From UBA8389 sp942493385 (lineage in GTDB: Bacteria > Bacteroidota > Bacteroidia > Bacteroidales > UBA1402): 64,000 bases of DNA. Of this stretch, positions 17,597 to 27,182 are shown piece after piece. Where the stretch lies: contig OW818699.1 in NCBI GenBank assembly GCA_942493385.1, positions 3,038,001 through 3,102,000 of the forward strand, written 5' to 3'. Below the pieces are notes generated by a model. It was not told the origin of the DNA, ran no database searches, and saw only the letters and a program-made list of their open reading frames with translations. The position numbers and the translations under genes were made by a program. Each line of letters begins with the position of its first letter. The first letter of the stretch is position 1.

Positions 17597-18016
17597 TTAA
17601 TCGGGCACCACTACGATTTCCCACGAAATCTCCATGGCTTTTTTATACGCTGCCGAAACACCGCAATAGTTCTCTTGAGACATTTCCACGACCTTCTGGA
17701 GTTTTTCCATGGGCAGGTTTTTACCTTTGAACCGGTAGGTGATGTGCATCGAATCGTAGTGTTTCGGATGTTCATCTGTGACATTGGCATCCACAGATAG
17801 GCTGAAATCGTCGAATTCGACCCGCATCTTATTTAGCAGCGAGACCACATCCATCCCTGTACAGCCGGCCAATGCCAACATCATCAATTTCTTAGGGCGG
17901 GGTCCTGCATCTTCGCCACCTACTTCTGCTCCTGCATCTACGACAATAGTATGGCCGTCCATTTCGGCCGAGAATTTCATTTTGCCTTTCCAGGCAGCTT
18001 CTATCGAATGCTTCAT
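17597..18016 (-). CDS. OsmC family peroxiredoxin-like protein
   Basis: The start at 18016 (MKHSIEAAWKGKMKF) gives 139 residues, the normal OsmC/YhfA length. The longer frame to 18136 runs through the promoter and is rejected. The two conserved catalytic cysteines are visible in ALAGCTGMDVVSLL and in ENYCGVSAAYKKA. Family role: reduction of organic hydroperoxides in the cytoplasm by a thiol pair. It is monocistronic, with its own promoter (18046-18077) and terminator (17545-17566), divergent from mtgA. Confidence 0.88.
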   Translation of the reverse strand: MKHSIEAAWKGKMKFSAEMDGHTIVVDAGAEVGGEDAGPRPKKLMMLALAGCTGMDVVSLLNKMRVEFDDFSLSVDANVTDEHPKHYDSMHITYRFKGKNLPMEKLQKVVEMSQENYCGVSAAYKKAMEISWEIVVVPD

Positions 18017-18045
18017 ATTGTTTTCTTTTAATAATAGTTTCCACG

Positions 18046-18077
18046 CAAAAGTAATGTAAGTTTTTCTGAAACCCAAA
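18046..18077 (-). promoter_or_regulatory. Promoter for the OsmC gene, full Bacteroidetes consensus
   Basis: Minus strand TTTG (18074-18077), spacer of exactly 20 nt, TACTTTTG (18046-18053). Both boxes match the consensus perfectly; the start codon follows about 30 nt downstream. Confidence 0.75.
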
Positions 18078-18087
18078 ATATTTCCTT

Positions 18088-18095
18088 TATATTTG
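18088..18095 (+). promoter_or_regulatory. Promoter -7 element for mtgA
   Basis: TATATTTG is a perfect -7 box 18 nt before the mtgA ATG at 18114. It starts only 10 nt from the -33 box of the divergent OsmC promoter, so the two promoters are packed back to back. Confidence 0.6.
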
Positions 18096-18113
18096 TACAT
18101 CAACCTAGCATCC

Positions 18114-18800
18114 ATGTTCAGAAAAATCCTTCGCATTCTCCGGAAACTGATTGTTATTTTCTTCGCCTCTACCTTGCTGGTCGTTGTTGCTTATCGATTC
18201 ATACCTGTCGTAGTGACCCCTTTGATGGTCATTCGGACGTTCGAACAAGCATTCAGCGGAGAAAAAATTGTATGGCACCACGATTGGGAATCGAGCAACC
18301 ACATTTCGAACAATCTGAAACGGGCTGTTATTGCTTCGGAAGACCAACGTTTTTTCGAACATTGGGGTTTTGATACGGAGCAGATCCAAAAAGCAATCCG
18401 CCAGAACCAGTACCGCAAAAGACCACGGGGAGCAAGCACGATCAGCCAGCAGACTGCCAAGAATGTGTTTCTATGGCCAAAATCCTCTTGGTATCGAAAA
18501 GGGCTGGAAGTCTATTTCACTGTGTTGATTGAAGTATTCTGGAGCAAGGACCGAATTTTGGAGGTATACCTGAATTCCATGGAAACAGGCAATGGCATTT
18601 ACGGGGCCGAATCGGTAGCAAAGTACCATTTCAATACAACCGCTGAGAAACTAACAAGGCGGCAGTCAGCCTTAATTGCAGCGACATTGCCCAACCCAAG
18701 ACGGTTCAATTCAGAACACCCGTCTGGTTATGTCATTCGCCGTCAAGGTCAAATATTGCGACAGATGCGTTACATGGTTCTGCCGGATAAAAACGACTGA
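18114..18800 (+). CDS. mtgA: Monofunctional biosynthetic peptidoglycan transglycosylase
   Basis: 228 residues from the ATG at 18114; an ATG at 18093 lies inside the -7 promoter box and is rejected. One N-terminal membrane helix (about 8-28) anchors a GT51 domain. Key motifs are ASEDQRFFEHWGFD (catalytic Glu) and RGASTISQQTAKNVFLW, both classical for GT51. IEVFWSKDRILEVYLNS with the second Glu region follows. Role: polymerises lipid II into glycan strands without a transpeptidase domain. It converges with the DUF5916 gene, ending 1 nt from it. Confidence 0.93.
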   Translation: MFRKILRILRKLIVIFFASTLLVVVAYRFIPVVVTPLMVIRTFEQAFSGEKIVWHHDWESSNHISNNLKRAVIASEDQRFFEHWGFDTEQIQKAIRQNQYRKRPRGASTISQQTAKNVFLWPKSSWYRKGLEVYFTVLIEVFWSKDRILEVYLNSMETGNGIYGAESVAKYHFNTTAEKLTRRQSALIAATLPNPRRFNSEHPSGYVIRRQGQILRQMRYMVLPDKND

Positions 18801-18801
18801 A

Positions 18802-21201
18802 CTAGCCTTTCAACCTGTTCTTCAACGCGTTGAAATCGATGAAGTACAACACTTTTAGGGAAAGACTATTCATCTGATTTTCCAGACTCTTTTTAAGATT
18901 GTCGGTATACCCTTCCACTACAGTATTTTGGAAGGATTCTCCAGAATTCTTCCAGGCAACGACCATTTCCGAACCTGGGGCGAACACCCAGCGAAAATAA
19001 GCATCCACTGTGAATGTGTTGTAATTTTGGTCACGACCGGGATAGTCTGGCAACGTATTGAGGTTTCCGTCTTGCTGCAACAGCTCATAGTTCTTATTCA
19101 GGGCTGAAGACCAGTAATGACGCAATCGCATATTCAAACTGGTCTTGTTGTTGATGACGTAGGAGACTCCCAGAACATTGCTGATGGTTTGTACATCACG
19201 TTTGGAAAACAGGATGCTGTCGTTGCTTTTTTTATAAAAACCATGGCCATTAATCTGATCGGAAACGTTTACACCGAGGCTTAAATTCACATGCTGACCA
19301 ATTCGGAGGGCGGCGTCTACATTTGTGTTAAGTCCATATTCGTCTGTTTCGAATCGCTTGTTCCCCCCGAAATTCAAGGAAAAACTGAGCGGTTTGCGCC
19401 AATCGGTATTGATTCCAATATCGTGATAGTGGTGACTGGGACTAAGGTAATAACGCCCTTTGGTGCGTGTTTCATAATAATCATATGAATCTCCCTGGAT
19501 ACCCCCTCCCAAATACAAATAATAGTTGTTTTTAAAGTTAAAGTTCAGATTGTAACCACCTTCTACTTTAGAAAATGCCCAAGGTTCATACATTCGTCCC
19601 TGTTCTGCCCAGATGTTCCCCCTCACTTCCCGGAAAATCCAAAAGGGATCCGTATGCTGATAATAGACATACCCTTGCGTTATCAATTCGTTGTTCCGCT
19701 GCAAATAACCCAAATCGTTCATATTGAATTGGTCATCAAAAAAAGATTGAGAAAGACCGAAGTGAAAAGCTCCCTTGTTTTTGTCCAAACTCAAATAACC
19801 TGCATAACCAGATTGAAGACTGCTGTCACCACGAAGGCTTACGCCACCTTTTCCGGTGAGGGACCAAGTCATTTTTTTATTTCTCAACACAAACTCCGTC
19901 GCTGTGACGTTTGCTCGGAAGGGGTTCCCAAACATGCTGACGTTGGTGTTGATCAAACTGACATACGAATTGTTTTTCAACGACTTATCCACCACTGAAA
20001 CATTGTAATTGGTGAATGGTTGCACTTGTACCCTACGCTCACTGTTGTTGACAGTATCTGTCAGGGTAGCGTACGAGGGCAATGACATGGCATTCAGCAT
20101 ACCTATCCCCCAACCACCACTGGTTCGACCGGAAATCTTGGTGGCGTTGACCAATTGTGTTTCACTGGGATTGGAAGTAACTTCCTCATCGTCTGTTTTC
20201 ATGTTCCAGGCAGAGAATTTTGGAGCGGCTCCAATGCGGCGGGAATAGAAAATGCCACCCCTGTCAAAAAGTTCGGTGCCTTCCGTAAAGAACTGGCGCT
20301 TTTCATTAAAATACAGTTCGTACGGACTGAGATTGAGTTTCTGATCGTCGCTTTGAACCTGACCGAAATCGGGAACCAACATCATATCTAGGGTAAAACT
20401 TTCATTGATACCGTATTTCAAGTCCAATCCACCTTTGTAAAGGAAATTTGTTCCCTCACTGTTGTTTTCGAGGTAGCCAGATAGGTAGGGGCTGATGGAA
20501 AGCCGAAGGGGTGGCTTGATATCTTTTAATCCGCTGAGTGTGCCTTCCTGATGAATGAAACCAGAGATGTTGCGGTCCACGTTGCTCCAAGAGTTGTTGG
20601 AATTGAATCGTCGGATGTTTCGGAACATATTCAGGCCCCAACTGCTGCCGGCATTATCTGAAAACCGAAGGGCAGAATAGGGTATCCGCAACTCAACGAT
20701 CCAACCTTTGTCCGTTATACGGGTTTTGCTTTCCCAAACTGCATCCCAACTATCCGTTTCGTTATCACCATCGCTTGTCTTGATGGCCTTGATGTCTATC
20801 TGTACTCCGGCAGGAGTCAGAAAGAATCCGTAGGAGAGTTGACCCTGATTGTAAGGATCGAAGTAAACCCCAAAATAGTCGGAGGTTCCGATGTTGTCGC
20901 GTTCAGTTAGGAAGTTGAAAATACTGTCAGGCGCACTGTCATAGAGCATAGCGCCCACATAAATGGCGTTTTCATCGTAAAAGAACCAAGCCTTAGTCGG
21001 TTGCATCGAAGGCTTCCCATTATATGGCTGAAGCTGAGTGAAGTCTTCCGCTGGCGAAACCTGCGAATAAACCGCTTCATCCAATAAAGCATCAATAATG
21101 AGTGGAGTTTGAATGCGCAGCGCTTCCACATTTTTTTTGGTGGTAGCCAGTGTTGTCATGGAAATCAGCAGGCAAGCGATAAAACCAGCAATCAGTTTCA
21201 T
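18802..21201 (-). CDS. DUF5916 outer-membrane protein with N-terminal CBM9-like domain
   Basis: The start at 21201 (MKLIAGFIACLL...) gives a signal peptide and 799 residues; the frame extends upstream through the promoter region and is rejected there. The first 200 residues resemble the family 9 carbohydrate-binding fold (LIIDALLDEAVYSQVSP at the mature N-terminus, then WFFYDENAIYVGAML). The rest is a long beta-rich region with regular aromatic strands, the DUF5916 putative barrel (LSISPYLSGYLENN, FFTEGTELFDRGG). Family members are common in Bacteroidetes, with no proven function; an outer-membrane localisation is inferred. Monocistronic, promoter -7 at 21249-21256. Confidence 0.8.
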   Translation of the reverse strand: MKLIAGFIACLLISMTTLATTKKNVEALRIQTPLIIDALLDEAVYSQVSPAEDFTQLQPYNGKPSMQPTKAWFFYDENAIYVGAMLYDSAPDSIFNFLTERDNIGTSDYFGVYFDPYNQGQLSYGFFLTPAGVQIDIKAIKTSDGDNETDSWDAVWESKTRITDKGWIVELRIPYSALRFSDNAGSSWGLNMFRNIRRFNSNNSWSNVDRNISGFIHQEGTLSGLKDIKPPLRLSISPYLSGYLENNSEGTNFLYKGGLDLKYGINESFTLDMMLVPDFGQVQSDDQKLNLSPYELYFNEKRQFFTEGTELFDRGGIFYSRRIGAAPKFSAWNMKTDDEEVTSNPSETQLVNATKISGRTSGGWGIGMLNAMSLPSYATLTDTVNNSERRVQVQPFTNYNVSVVDKSLKNNSYVSLINTNVSMFGNPFRANVTATEFVLRNKKMTWSLTGKGGVSLRGDSSLQSGYAGYLSLDKNKGAFHFGLSQSFFDDQFNMNDLGYLQRNNELITQGYVYYQHTDPFWIFREVRGNIWAEQGRMYEPWAFSKVEGGYNLNFNFKNNYYLYLGGGIQGDSYDYYETRTKGRYYLSPSHHYHDIGINTDWRKPLSFSLNFGGNKRFETDEYGLNTNVDAALRIGQHVNLSLGVNVSDQINGHGFYKKSNDSILFSKRDVQTISNVLGVSYVINNKTSLNMRLRHYWSSALNKNYELLQQDGNLNTLPDYPGRDQNYNTFTVDAYFRWVFAPGSEMVVAWKNSGESFQNTVVEGYTDNLKKSLENQMNSLSLKVLYFIDFNALKNRLKG

Positions 21202-21248
21202 TCGGTAATATTTAAGGTATTGTATGTCAGTTAGACGCATGAAACGCA

Positions 21249-21256
21249 CAAATGTA
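21249..21256 (-). promoter_or_regulatory. Promoter -7 element for the DUF5916 gene
   Basis: TACATTTG on the minus strand is a perfect -7 match 47 nt before the start codon. A TTTTTG lies upstream but at a spacing of only 15 nt. Confidence 0.5.
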
Positions 21257-21316
21257 ACACAAGGTTCACAGCAAAAATCTTTTTTGACATTTTTTAAATT
21301 TGTCTCAGCAATTTCC

Positions 21317-21348
21317 AAAAAAAACGTCCGACAAAAATATGTCGGACG
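21317..21348 (-). terminator. Terminator downstream of tryptophanase
   Basis: CGTCCGACA / TGTCGGACG perfect 9-bp stem (21325-21348), followed on the minus strand by eight T residues (21317-21324). It lies about 100 nt after the tryptophanase stop. Confidence 0.88.
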
Positions 21349-21451
21349 ATTATTATTGATTGAATGTTCGTTTATTCTAAACAGTCGTTTTTTGTGACTC
21401 GGCATAGTCGAAGCAAGCTTCGCCTCTGCTCTCGCTTCTTAAAACGTTGGT

Positions 21452-22918
21452 TTACAAGCTGTCGCCGAAATCTTTGCGGAACTTGGCCATCAGTTTTTCT
21501 GCCCAATCGGAGGTTGGGGTCAATTTACCCATGAAGAAGCGAAGTACGGTGGGCTCGTAGGTGAACTTCAAACCACCAATCAGTTCGCGGTTGTCGTACA
21601 ACCAGGATAAGCGGTCGATCACATACTTGATCTGGGAAAGCGTGAAGACACGACGGGGGACGGCCAGACGCATCAGTTCCATGTCTGCGTAGGTTTCGTT
21701 GCCTTCTTCGTCACGTTGGTTGGAGATGGAACCACGTTCCATGCCACGTACGCCGGAAATCAGGAAGAATGCGGCTGCCAGGGCACCAGCAGGGTATTCG
21801 GTCTGCGGAATGTGGCTGCAGAAACTCATACCGTCGACGTGGGCACCAAGAACACCGGCTGGGGTGATCATGGGAATGCCTTTTTTCATGGATTCGTCCA
21901 CCAGGTATTTGATAAAGCTTGGGCTTTGGCAAATCATGGTTTCGTCCAAGGTTTCGTAAAGACCAACAGCCATGGCTTCGATTTCACGGACAGAAATACC
22001 ACCATAGGTGAGAAAGCCTTCGTAAAGGGGCACCAGCGCTTCCAATTCCTTGTAAATGGTTTCGTTGTTCATACAGATACCGCCACCACGTGAAGAGGTG
22101 ATCTTGCGAGCGGAGAAGTAAATGATATCGGCCATGCCGGTGAAGGCCTGTATGATTTCCTTCATGGATTTGTTCATGAATTCTTTTTCACGCTGCTTCA
22201 CCAAGTAGGCGTTTTCACCCAACAAGCTGGCATCCAAGACTAGGCGAATACCGTATTTGTCGGCGATAGCGCGTACGTCACGCATGTTTTGAACAGAGAA
22301 GGGTTGACCACCGATCAGGTTGGTCGAGGCTTCCATACGGATGAACGGAATGTGTTCCTTGCCAGTACGCTGGATGCATTCTTCAAGGGCTTCGATGTTC
22401 ATGTTTCCCTTGAAGGGATGGCTGGAATTGATTACGTATGCTTCTGGATAAAGCAGTTCCACGATGCGGCCACCATTTTGGGTGATGTGGGCCATGGCCG
22501 TGGTGAAATGGTAGTTCATGGGTACCAAGCTGGTCTTGTTGACATAAGCGATGCTCAGAATGCTTTCGGCTGCACGGCCCTGATGGACAGGAAGATAAAA
22601 TTTTGCACCCAGAACATCTTCTACAGCCTTCTGCAGGCGATAGAAACTCTGTGAACCGGCGTATGCGTCATCGGCTTGCATCATGGCTGACAACTGATTG
22701 TCGCTCATGGCATTCGTGCCGGAATCGGTCAACATATCGAGAAAAACATCGGTGGTTCTAAGTTGAAACGTATTGAATCCGCCTTCTTTGAGGGCTTCCA
22801 GTCTCCGTTCGATGGGGACAAGGAAAAGTTTCTGAACGATGCGGACTTTGTGGAGTTCAAGTGGGAGCTCTTCTCCTGAATAAAAGGTTACTAACGGTTT
22901 GGGTGCTTTTGTGCTCAT
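21452..22918 (-). CDS. tnaA: Tryptophanase-family beta-eliminating lyase (PLP)
   Basis: Start chosen at 22918 (MSTKAPKPLV), giving 488 residues; upstream codons pass through the promoter. Fold type I PLP lyase: VLDASLLGENAYLV contains the pyridine-binding Asp229 and IIYFSARKITSSRGGG the Schiff-base Lys272. The N-terminal region KVRIVQKLFLVPIERR matches the tryptophanase / tyrosine phenol-lyase family. Reaction: L-tryptophan to indole, pyruvate and ammonia (or tyrosine to phenol for the sister enzyme). The motif around the Lys (SARKITSS) differs from the E. coli-type SAKKD, so the substrate is a family-level inference. Single gene with its own terminator; no tnaC-like leader is seen. Confidence 0.83.
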   Translation of the reverse strand: MSTKAPKPLVTFYSGEELPLELHKVRIVQKLFLVPIERRLEALKEGGFNTFQLRTTDVFLDMLTDSGTNAMSDNQLSAMMQADDAYAGSQSFYRLQKAVEDVLGAKFYLPVHQGRAAESILSIAYVNKTSLVPMNYHFTTAMAHITQNGGRIVELLYPEAYVINSSHPFKGNMNIEALEECIQRTGKEHIPFIRMEASTNLIGGQPFSVQNMRDVRAIADKYGIRLVLDASLLGENAYLVKQREKEFMNKSMKEIIQAFTGMADIIYFSARKITSSRGGGICMNNETIYKELEALVPLYEGFLTYGGISVREIEAMAVGLYETLDETMICQSPSFIKYLVDESMKKGIPMITPAGVLGAHVDGMSFCSHIPQTEYPAGALAAAFFLISGVRGMERGSISNQRDEEGNETYADMELMRLAVPRRVFTLSQIKYVIDRLSWLYDNRELIGGLKFTYEPTVLRFFMGKLTPTSDWAEKLMAKFRKDFGDSL

Positions 22919-22949
22919 ATCATGAATTAAATTAAGGTGTTTCGGGCTA

Positions 22950-22957
22950 CGAATGTA
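22950..22957 (-). promoter_or_regulatory. Probable promoter -7 element for the tryptophanase gene
   Basis: Minus strand TACATTCG, one mismatch to TAnnTTTG, 31 nt before the start codon. No -33 box is clear. Confidence 0.35.
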
Positions 22958-23009
22958 TGAAATTATCAGTAAACGACGCATAAATCCGACAAAAATCCAG
23001 ATTTTTTTG

Positions 23010-25658
23010 TCATTTTTTAATACTTTGTTTGATTTTGGCTTCGGCGTCAATCAGTAGGCTTGCGGCCTTCTTTTCGGCTTCTTTCTTCAATTGAGCAGCC
23101 GTAGCCTTGGCTGCAGCTTTCACCAACGGATTGTTGGCTTTGGCTATCAGGTTGTTGCCTTGAGCTTCTGCTTCAGCGATGAGTTTGTCACCTGCGGCTT
23201 TGGCTTGTGCCCGAACTTCTTCTGCCTTCCGATCTACCTCGGCATCGATTTTTCCCTTCGTTTCTGCCGTATTGGTTCCCAAGGTGGCTTTCAATGCCTT
23301 GTCCGCCAATTTGACAGCAGCTTTTTGAGCTACTTCAGCAACATCCAGCTTTACGATGGGTTTGGTGAAAGTGCCTTTGATGGTACCCTTGAATTTTGAA
23401 ACGCCAGCAATCGCTCTATTTTCGGGCAAAGCCACACCCAAGTTGTAATCGATCGTCTTGTCAAGGCCTGTTATTCCGCCGAGTTCCAAGGCAATACCAT
23501 CCACGTGAATGGTGAAAGGTGAAGTCGTCACTTTACCGTCGCTGATCTTGAATGGTATGTTCAGGTCTTTGGGAGCGATGGTACGCAATTTCTCATTTTT
23601 AAGCGTTGTAGCCAGCACGTCGAGCACCTTGATGTTGGAAACAAAAACACCGTTCGACTGCAACAGTCCAACGCCGTTCAAGATTTTGAGATCGGGATTC
23701 AGGTTTTTGTCCAGCAGTGTATTGAAATCCATTTTCAGAGAATAATCGCCATTGACATTTTCAAAAATGGGGGCTATCTTTTTGACGAATTCAATCGAGG
23801 TAAAGGTTTGGGCAAAGGATACCGATTTCAAATCGAGTCCTAAAGCCATTTTTGGTTTCTCGGGATTCAAAGCTTCGTAATAGCCCTTAACTCCAATACT
23901 ACCACCCAAGGCGTTGGCTGAAAGGTCGTTGATGGATACCCTACCCTTTCTTACAGTCAAATCGGCTTTTGCATTGGATAGAAAAAGCTTGTTGAAAATT
24001 ATTTTTTTACCCGTGGCATTCAAACTCAAATCCAGGTTTTGAGGAATTTGGAAAGCCGTCATAGACGTTGTATCAGTGGAAGTCGTGCTTGTTCCATCCG
24101 ACATGAAATCATTAAGATTGAGGTAATTCGATTGCACTTGCAAGGAGCCTGACAATACATCGTCGCGCATAAACCAGCCCAACATGTTGCTGAGCGTACC
24201 GCTGGCTTGAATGTCGTTCTGACCCAATAGTATCGATAAGTTCCTCAAGTGCACCAATTGAGGTGTAAAATCCATGTTGGCGCTTTGAACGTTGATATCG
24301 CGCATGTCCTTGGATTTGTATTGAATACCCTGGACATCAAGCGCTCCATTCAGCTTGAATTTGTCGTATTGCTTGGAATCTACCCAGGACATTTTCCCAG
24401 CGGCAAATAGATTTGCTTTAATATTTCCCTGCAGTTTGGAGCCTTCCGACAATGGGTAAACCTCTTTTACCATACCCAGATTGAGCGCACCTACCAAGTT
24501 CATGGCAAAGTCCGGATCACTCTGGGGAGTAGCCACATGAGCGGTCAGATCAAAGATATTGCCAGCCATGTTGAAATGAAATTTGGACAGGTCCACCAGC
24601 GTTTTATCCATGGTTCCACCCGGATTGGTGATGTTGCAGGCAATCTGGATGTCCTGCACCGATTTGGGCAGTGAAGGGTACTGAAACATGGCGTTTTCAA
24701 CCAGCAACTTGAAACCAAATGAGGGCCAATCCAAGTCGGTCATCAGCCCTTTCATGAAGAAATCCAGTTTCAAATTACCTGCCGTTTTTATGGAACTGAA
24801 ATCCTTGGTATAAAAGGCAGGAACCAGCGATAGGAATTGCTTGAAGTTGACCTTGGAGGTATTGGCTTTCAGGTCGAAGTCGATGTTGTCGCCGGGCAGG
24901 GAAATTCGGCCTCCAAAGCCTAGTTCTACAGCGTTCAGCAGTATTTTATTGGATTTGAAATTGAATACGTAATTATCCAGGTCGGCGTCGAAAGTCAACT
25001 GAAAATCCATCTTTACATCTTTAAGGATGGGCATGCCCCAAAGCGTGTAGTTGAGCGATTGAATCACGGATTCAGTGGAAATGGTGGTTATGCTGGAGGA
25101 AAGGTCACCATTTAAGGTACCGTTCCAACCTTTGAGATCGGCCAACATGTCGTGTTTGCGGTCGTCGTAGATTACTCTGGCATTGGTGAGCACCACTTTA
25201 TCCAGCTCAAAATGCATGGAGGTGGTGTCGGCTCCGGGTTCAACGGGTACTGTGTCCGGCTTCATGATGCGCCAGTTGGCTTCTCCGGTAGCCAGCCATT
25301 TGACATAGACTTTGGCATCTTTGAGCGCCACTTTCTTGATGCGGAAACCGTTTTCTGTCATCAAGCTTTTCAAGTTGATGGCCAAACGGGCGGTTTTGGA
25401 ATAGACCAGCGTATCGTGTGCAAAGGAATCCGTGCCAATGATCATGAAATCGTTGAGGGAAGCAGTTATGTTTGGAAAATTGCTGAACAAATTTAGCCTA
25501 AGGCCATCAAATTTCATGGTGGCGTTGAGGTATTTGTTGGCTTGCTTTTGAATGATGCCGCCCACTTTTCCTTGGAATGCGAAGGGCAGGATGATCATGA
25601 CTGCCAATAGGACAGCGACTACGATGCCTGAAATCTTAAGTACTTTTTTGAAAACCAT
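23010..25658 (-). CDS. AsmA-like inner-membrane anchored protein
   Basis: 882 residues with a single N-terminal membrane helix (about 10-28). A long beta-rich periplasmic body follows, with AsmA-type features: NITASLNDFMIIG near the N-terminus and repeated LDLKSVSF / GGSIGVKGYYE elements. DGKVTTSPFTIHVDGIALELGGITGLDKTI comes near residue 725 (quoted in two parts: DGKVTTSPFTIH and VDGIALELGGITG). The last 120 residues are an Ala/Lys/Glu-rich helical tail. AsmA/TamB relatives form hydrophobic grooves that carry phospholipids between membranes; that role is inferred. It starts 4 nt after the upstream oligogalacturonate-lyase-like gene, so they form one operon. Confidence 0.82.
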   Translation of the reverse strand: MVFKKVLKISGIVVAVLLAVMIILPFAFQGKVGGIIQKQANKYLNATMKFDGLRLNLFSNFPNITASLNDFMIIGTDSFAHDTLVYSKTARLAINLKSLMTENGFRIKKVALKDAKVYVKWLATGEANWRIMKPDTVPVEPGADTTSMHFELDKVVLTNARVIYDDRKHDMLADLKGWNGTLNGDLSSSITTISTESVIQSLNYTLWGMPILKDVKMDFQLTFDADLDNYVFNFKSNKILLNAVELGFGGRISLPGDNIDFDLKANTSKVNFKQFLSLVPAFYTKDFSSIKTAGNLKLDFFMKGLMTDLDWPSFGFKLLVENAMFQYPSLPKSVQDIQIACNITNPGGTMDKTLVDLSKFHFNMAGNIFDLTAHVATPQSDPDFAMNLVGALNLGMVKEVYPLSEGSKLQGNIKANLFAAGKMSWVDSKQYDKFKLNGALDVQGIQYKSKDMRDINVQSANMDFTPQLVHLRNLSILLGQNDIQASGTLSNMLGWFMRDDVLSGSLQVQSNYLNLNDFMSDGTSTTSTDTTSMTAFQIPQNLDLSLNATGKKIIFNKLFLSNAKADLTVRKGRVSINDLSANALGGSIGVKGYYEALNPEKPKMALGLDLKSVSFAQTFTSIEFVKKIAPIFENVNGDYSLKMDFNTLLDKNLNPDLKILNGVGLLQSNGVFVSNIKVLDVLATTLKNEKLRTIAPKDLNIPFKISDGKVTTSPFTIHVDGIALELGGITGLDKTIDYNLGVALPENRAIAGVSKFKGTIKGTFTKPIVKLDVAEVAQKAAVKLADKALKATLGTNTAETKGKIDAEVDRKAEEVRAQAKAAGDKLIAEAEAQGNNLIAKANNPLVKAAAKATAAQLKKEAEKKAASLLIDAEAKIKQSIKK

Positions 25659-25662
25659 AGTC

Positions 25663-27156
25663 TTATTTTTTCAACCAGGATTTAGGGACCTCCACCACAC
25701 AAATATTCAACGATTTGCCGTCGGCAGAAAGCATGGCGGACTGAAATTCAACTTTTGTGCCATCGGAACTGAACGTGGGATGCGGATGGTCACCGGCCGT
25801 CACTTTATGTCCAGCAGTGAGCAGCATCATTTCACGGGTCTTGCGGTTGATGAGGTACAGACTTCTGGCGAAATCATCACCAACTGCAAAACGCCCGTCG
25901 GCTGAACCCGAAACATGCCAGAAACCGCTACCACTGTCGGTTTGTCCAACAATCATCATTTCACCAGTTCGAATATTTACGATGCCTAGGCCAGTTGGTT
26001 TCTCACGCGTGCCGCAAACGCCCCAACCAGTTTCTTGGCCTGGATTGGCAGGATCGGGTTTCTGACCGACCGTATCTTTCACTATTTTTCGGTGACCAAG
26101 CATGGCGATTGCTACTTCGTCGGGACCGGTGACCGCTTCGTGGGTGATCCATTCGTAGGATGCTTCTGGATACAAGGGCCGAAGTCCAGTTCCGTCGGAT
26201 TTGACATACCAAGTTCGCTGCGGTGCTTTTCCACCTGTTTCCCAGCAAAAAACGGCTTCTCCTGGTGTCCAGGAATTTCCCTGGATATGCCCAATCTGAA
26301 AAGGCACGGATATCACATGCCTGATTTCGCCGGTTATAAGATTCATGCTGGCTATTCCTGTTGGACCTGCACCCATGTTGCGGGGTCCGAAATTCGGTTC
26401 AAGTTTGGTACCTTCAGGCAAATGTCGAGCCGCTTCTTCCTTGCCAACTCTAAAGTAAACAAGGTCTTCACTACCGTCCAGTGCCATATCTCCACCTGCA
26501 CCGATGCTGGCTGGCGTTGTGCCGCAAATACGTTCATATTCAGTGGCTTTTTTAAGTGTTCCAGCTTTACTGTCCTTAAACAATTTTTCCAAATCCACTT
26601 CCACCACCTGAACCTCTCTAGGGGCTGGAATAGGCCGATAACGAGGCATCCCAGGGATCGTTCCCTCCGGTCCGCGAGGATTTCTGGGTCTAGTGGAAGG
26701 AGTCAACGTATCGTTGGGCAAGGGTTCGTTTCCAATTGCTTGCGTCGCAGTCGGTTTCGCCTTCTGCCGCTCCATAAAAATGGTATCGTTGTGGTTGGGT
26801 ACATTCCGCATAAAATATAATTTCATGGATTTTCTGGCCACATTCAGCATGCCGGAATAACCGCCCTCACTCACTTGAACCATGACGCCTGTTTTTTCGT
26901 TGACTGCCATCACTTCACCTTGGACCCGGTTCGATTTGAATATCACCCATTTTCCATCCGAAGTCCACTGGTTGTGGGTCTGATAAATCTTACCGTCACC
27001 TTTGCCCTGCTGGCTGGTCAGGAAAATGAGTTTCTGCCCGGTGACAGGATCCTTGATGACTTTACGCTCTGAAGGAAAACGAGTGCCAATCTGTGCTTGC
27101 AACGTTGACAGTCCAACGAAAAGTAGTGCCGTCCAAAGAATAATCCGTTTTTTCAT
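25663..27156 (-). CDS. Secreted beta-propeller protein, oligogalacturonate-lyase-like
   Basis: The start at 27156 gives a good signal peptide (MKKRIILWTALLFVGLSTLQAQ) and 497 residues. The body has Trp- and Asp-rich propeller blades (QWTSDGKWVIFKSNR, GYSGMLNVARKSMKLYF, WETGGKAPQRTWYVKSDGTG, HVSGSADGRFAVGDDF, PHPTFSSDGTKVEFQSA). This resembles the seven-bladed PL22 oligogalacturonate lyases. A linker of about 60 residues rich in Pro and Arg (near 150-200) interrupts the blades. Reaction, if PL22: cleavage of short pectin fragments. Other WD40/TolB-like propellers are possible. First gene of an operon with the AsmA-like protein. Confidence 0.65.
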   Translation of the reverse strand: MKKRIILWTALLFVGLSTLQAQIGTRFPSERKVIKDPVTGQKLIFLTSQQGKGDGKIYQTHNQWTSDGKWVIFKSNRVQGEVMAVNEKTGVMVQVSEGGYSGMLNVARKSMKLYFMRNVPNHNDTIFMERQKAKPTATQAIGNEPLPNDTLTPSTRPRNPRGPEGTIPGMPRYRPIPAPREVQVVEVDLEKLFKDSKAGTLKKATEYERICGTTPASIGAGGDMALDGSEDLVYFRVGKEEAARHLPEGTKLEPNFGPRNMGAGPTGIASMNLITGEIRHVISVPFQIGHIQGNSWTPGEAVFCWETGGKAPQRTWYVKSDGTGLRPLYPEASYEWITHEAVTGPDEVAIAMLGHRKIVKDTVGQKPDPANPGQETGWGVCGTREKPTGLGIVNIRTGEMMIVGQTDSGSGFWHVSGSADGRFAVGDDFARSLYLINRKTREMMLLTAGHKVTAGDHPHPTFSSDGTKVEFQSAMLSADGKSLNICVVEVPKSWLKK

Positions 27157-27182
27157 AGAAAACTTTATTATGTTAAGTACCA

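Noticed and set aside
21202..21405. N-terminal extension of the DUF5916 gene to 21405.
   Set aside because: It would cover the promoter and the upstream terminator and hide the signal peptide; the start at 21201 is preferred.
22988..23011. Possible terminator GACAAAAAT...ATTTTTTTGTC at the AsmA stop codon.
   Set aside because: The stem is nearly all A/T and overlaps the stop codon; too weak to call.
22919..23050. N-terminal extension of tryptophanase to 23050.
   Set aside because: It overlaps the end of the AsmA-like gene and the -7 box; MSTKAPK at 22918 is the natural start.
26035..26820. Plus-strand frame of 261 codons inside the propeller gene.
   Set aside because: Antisense shadow; the minus-strand product has a signal peptide and regular propeller blades.
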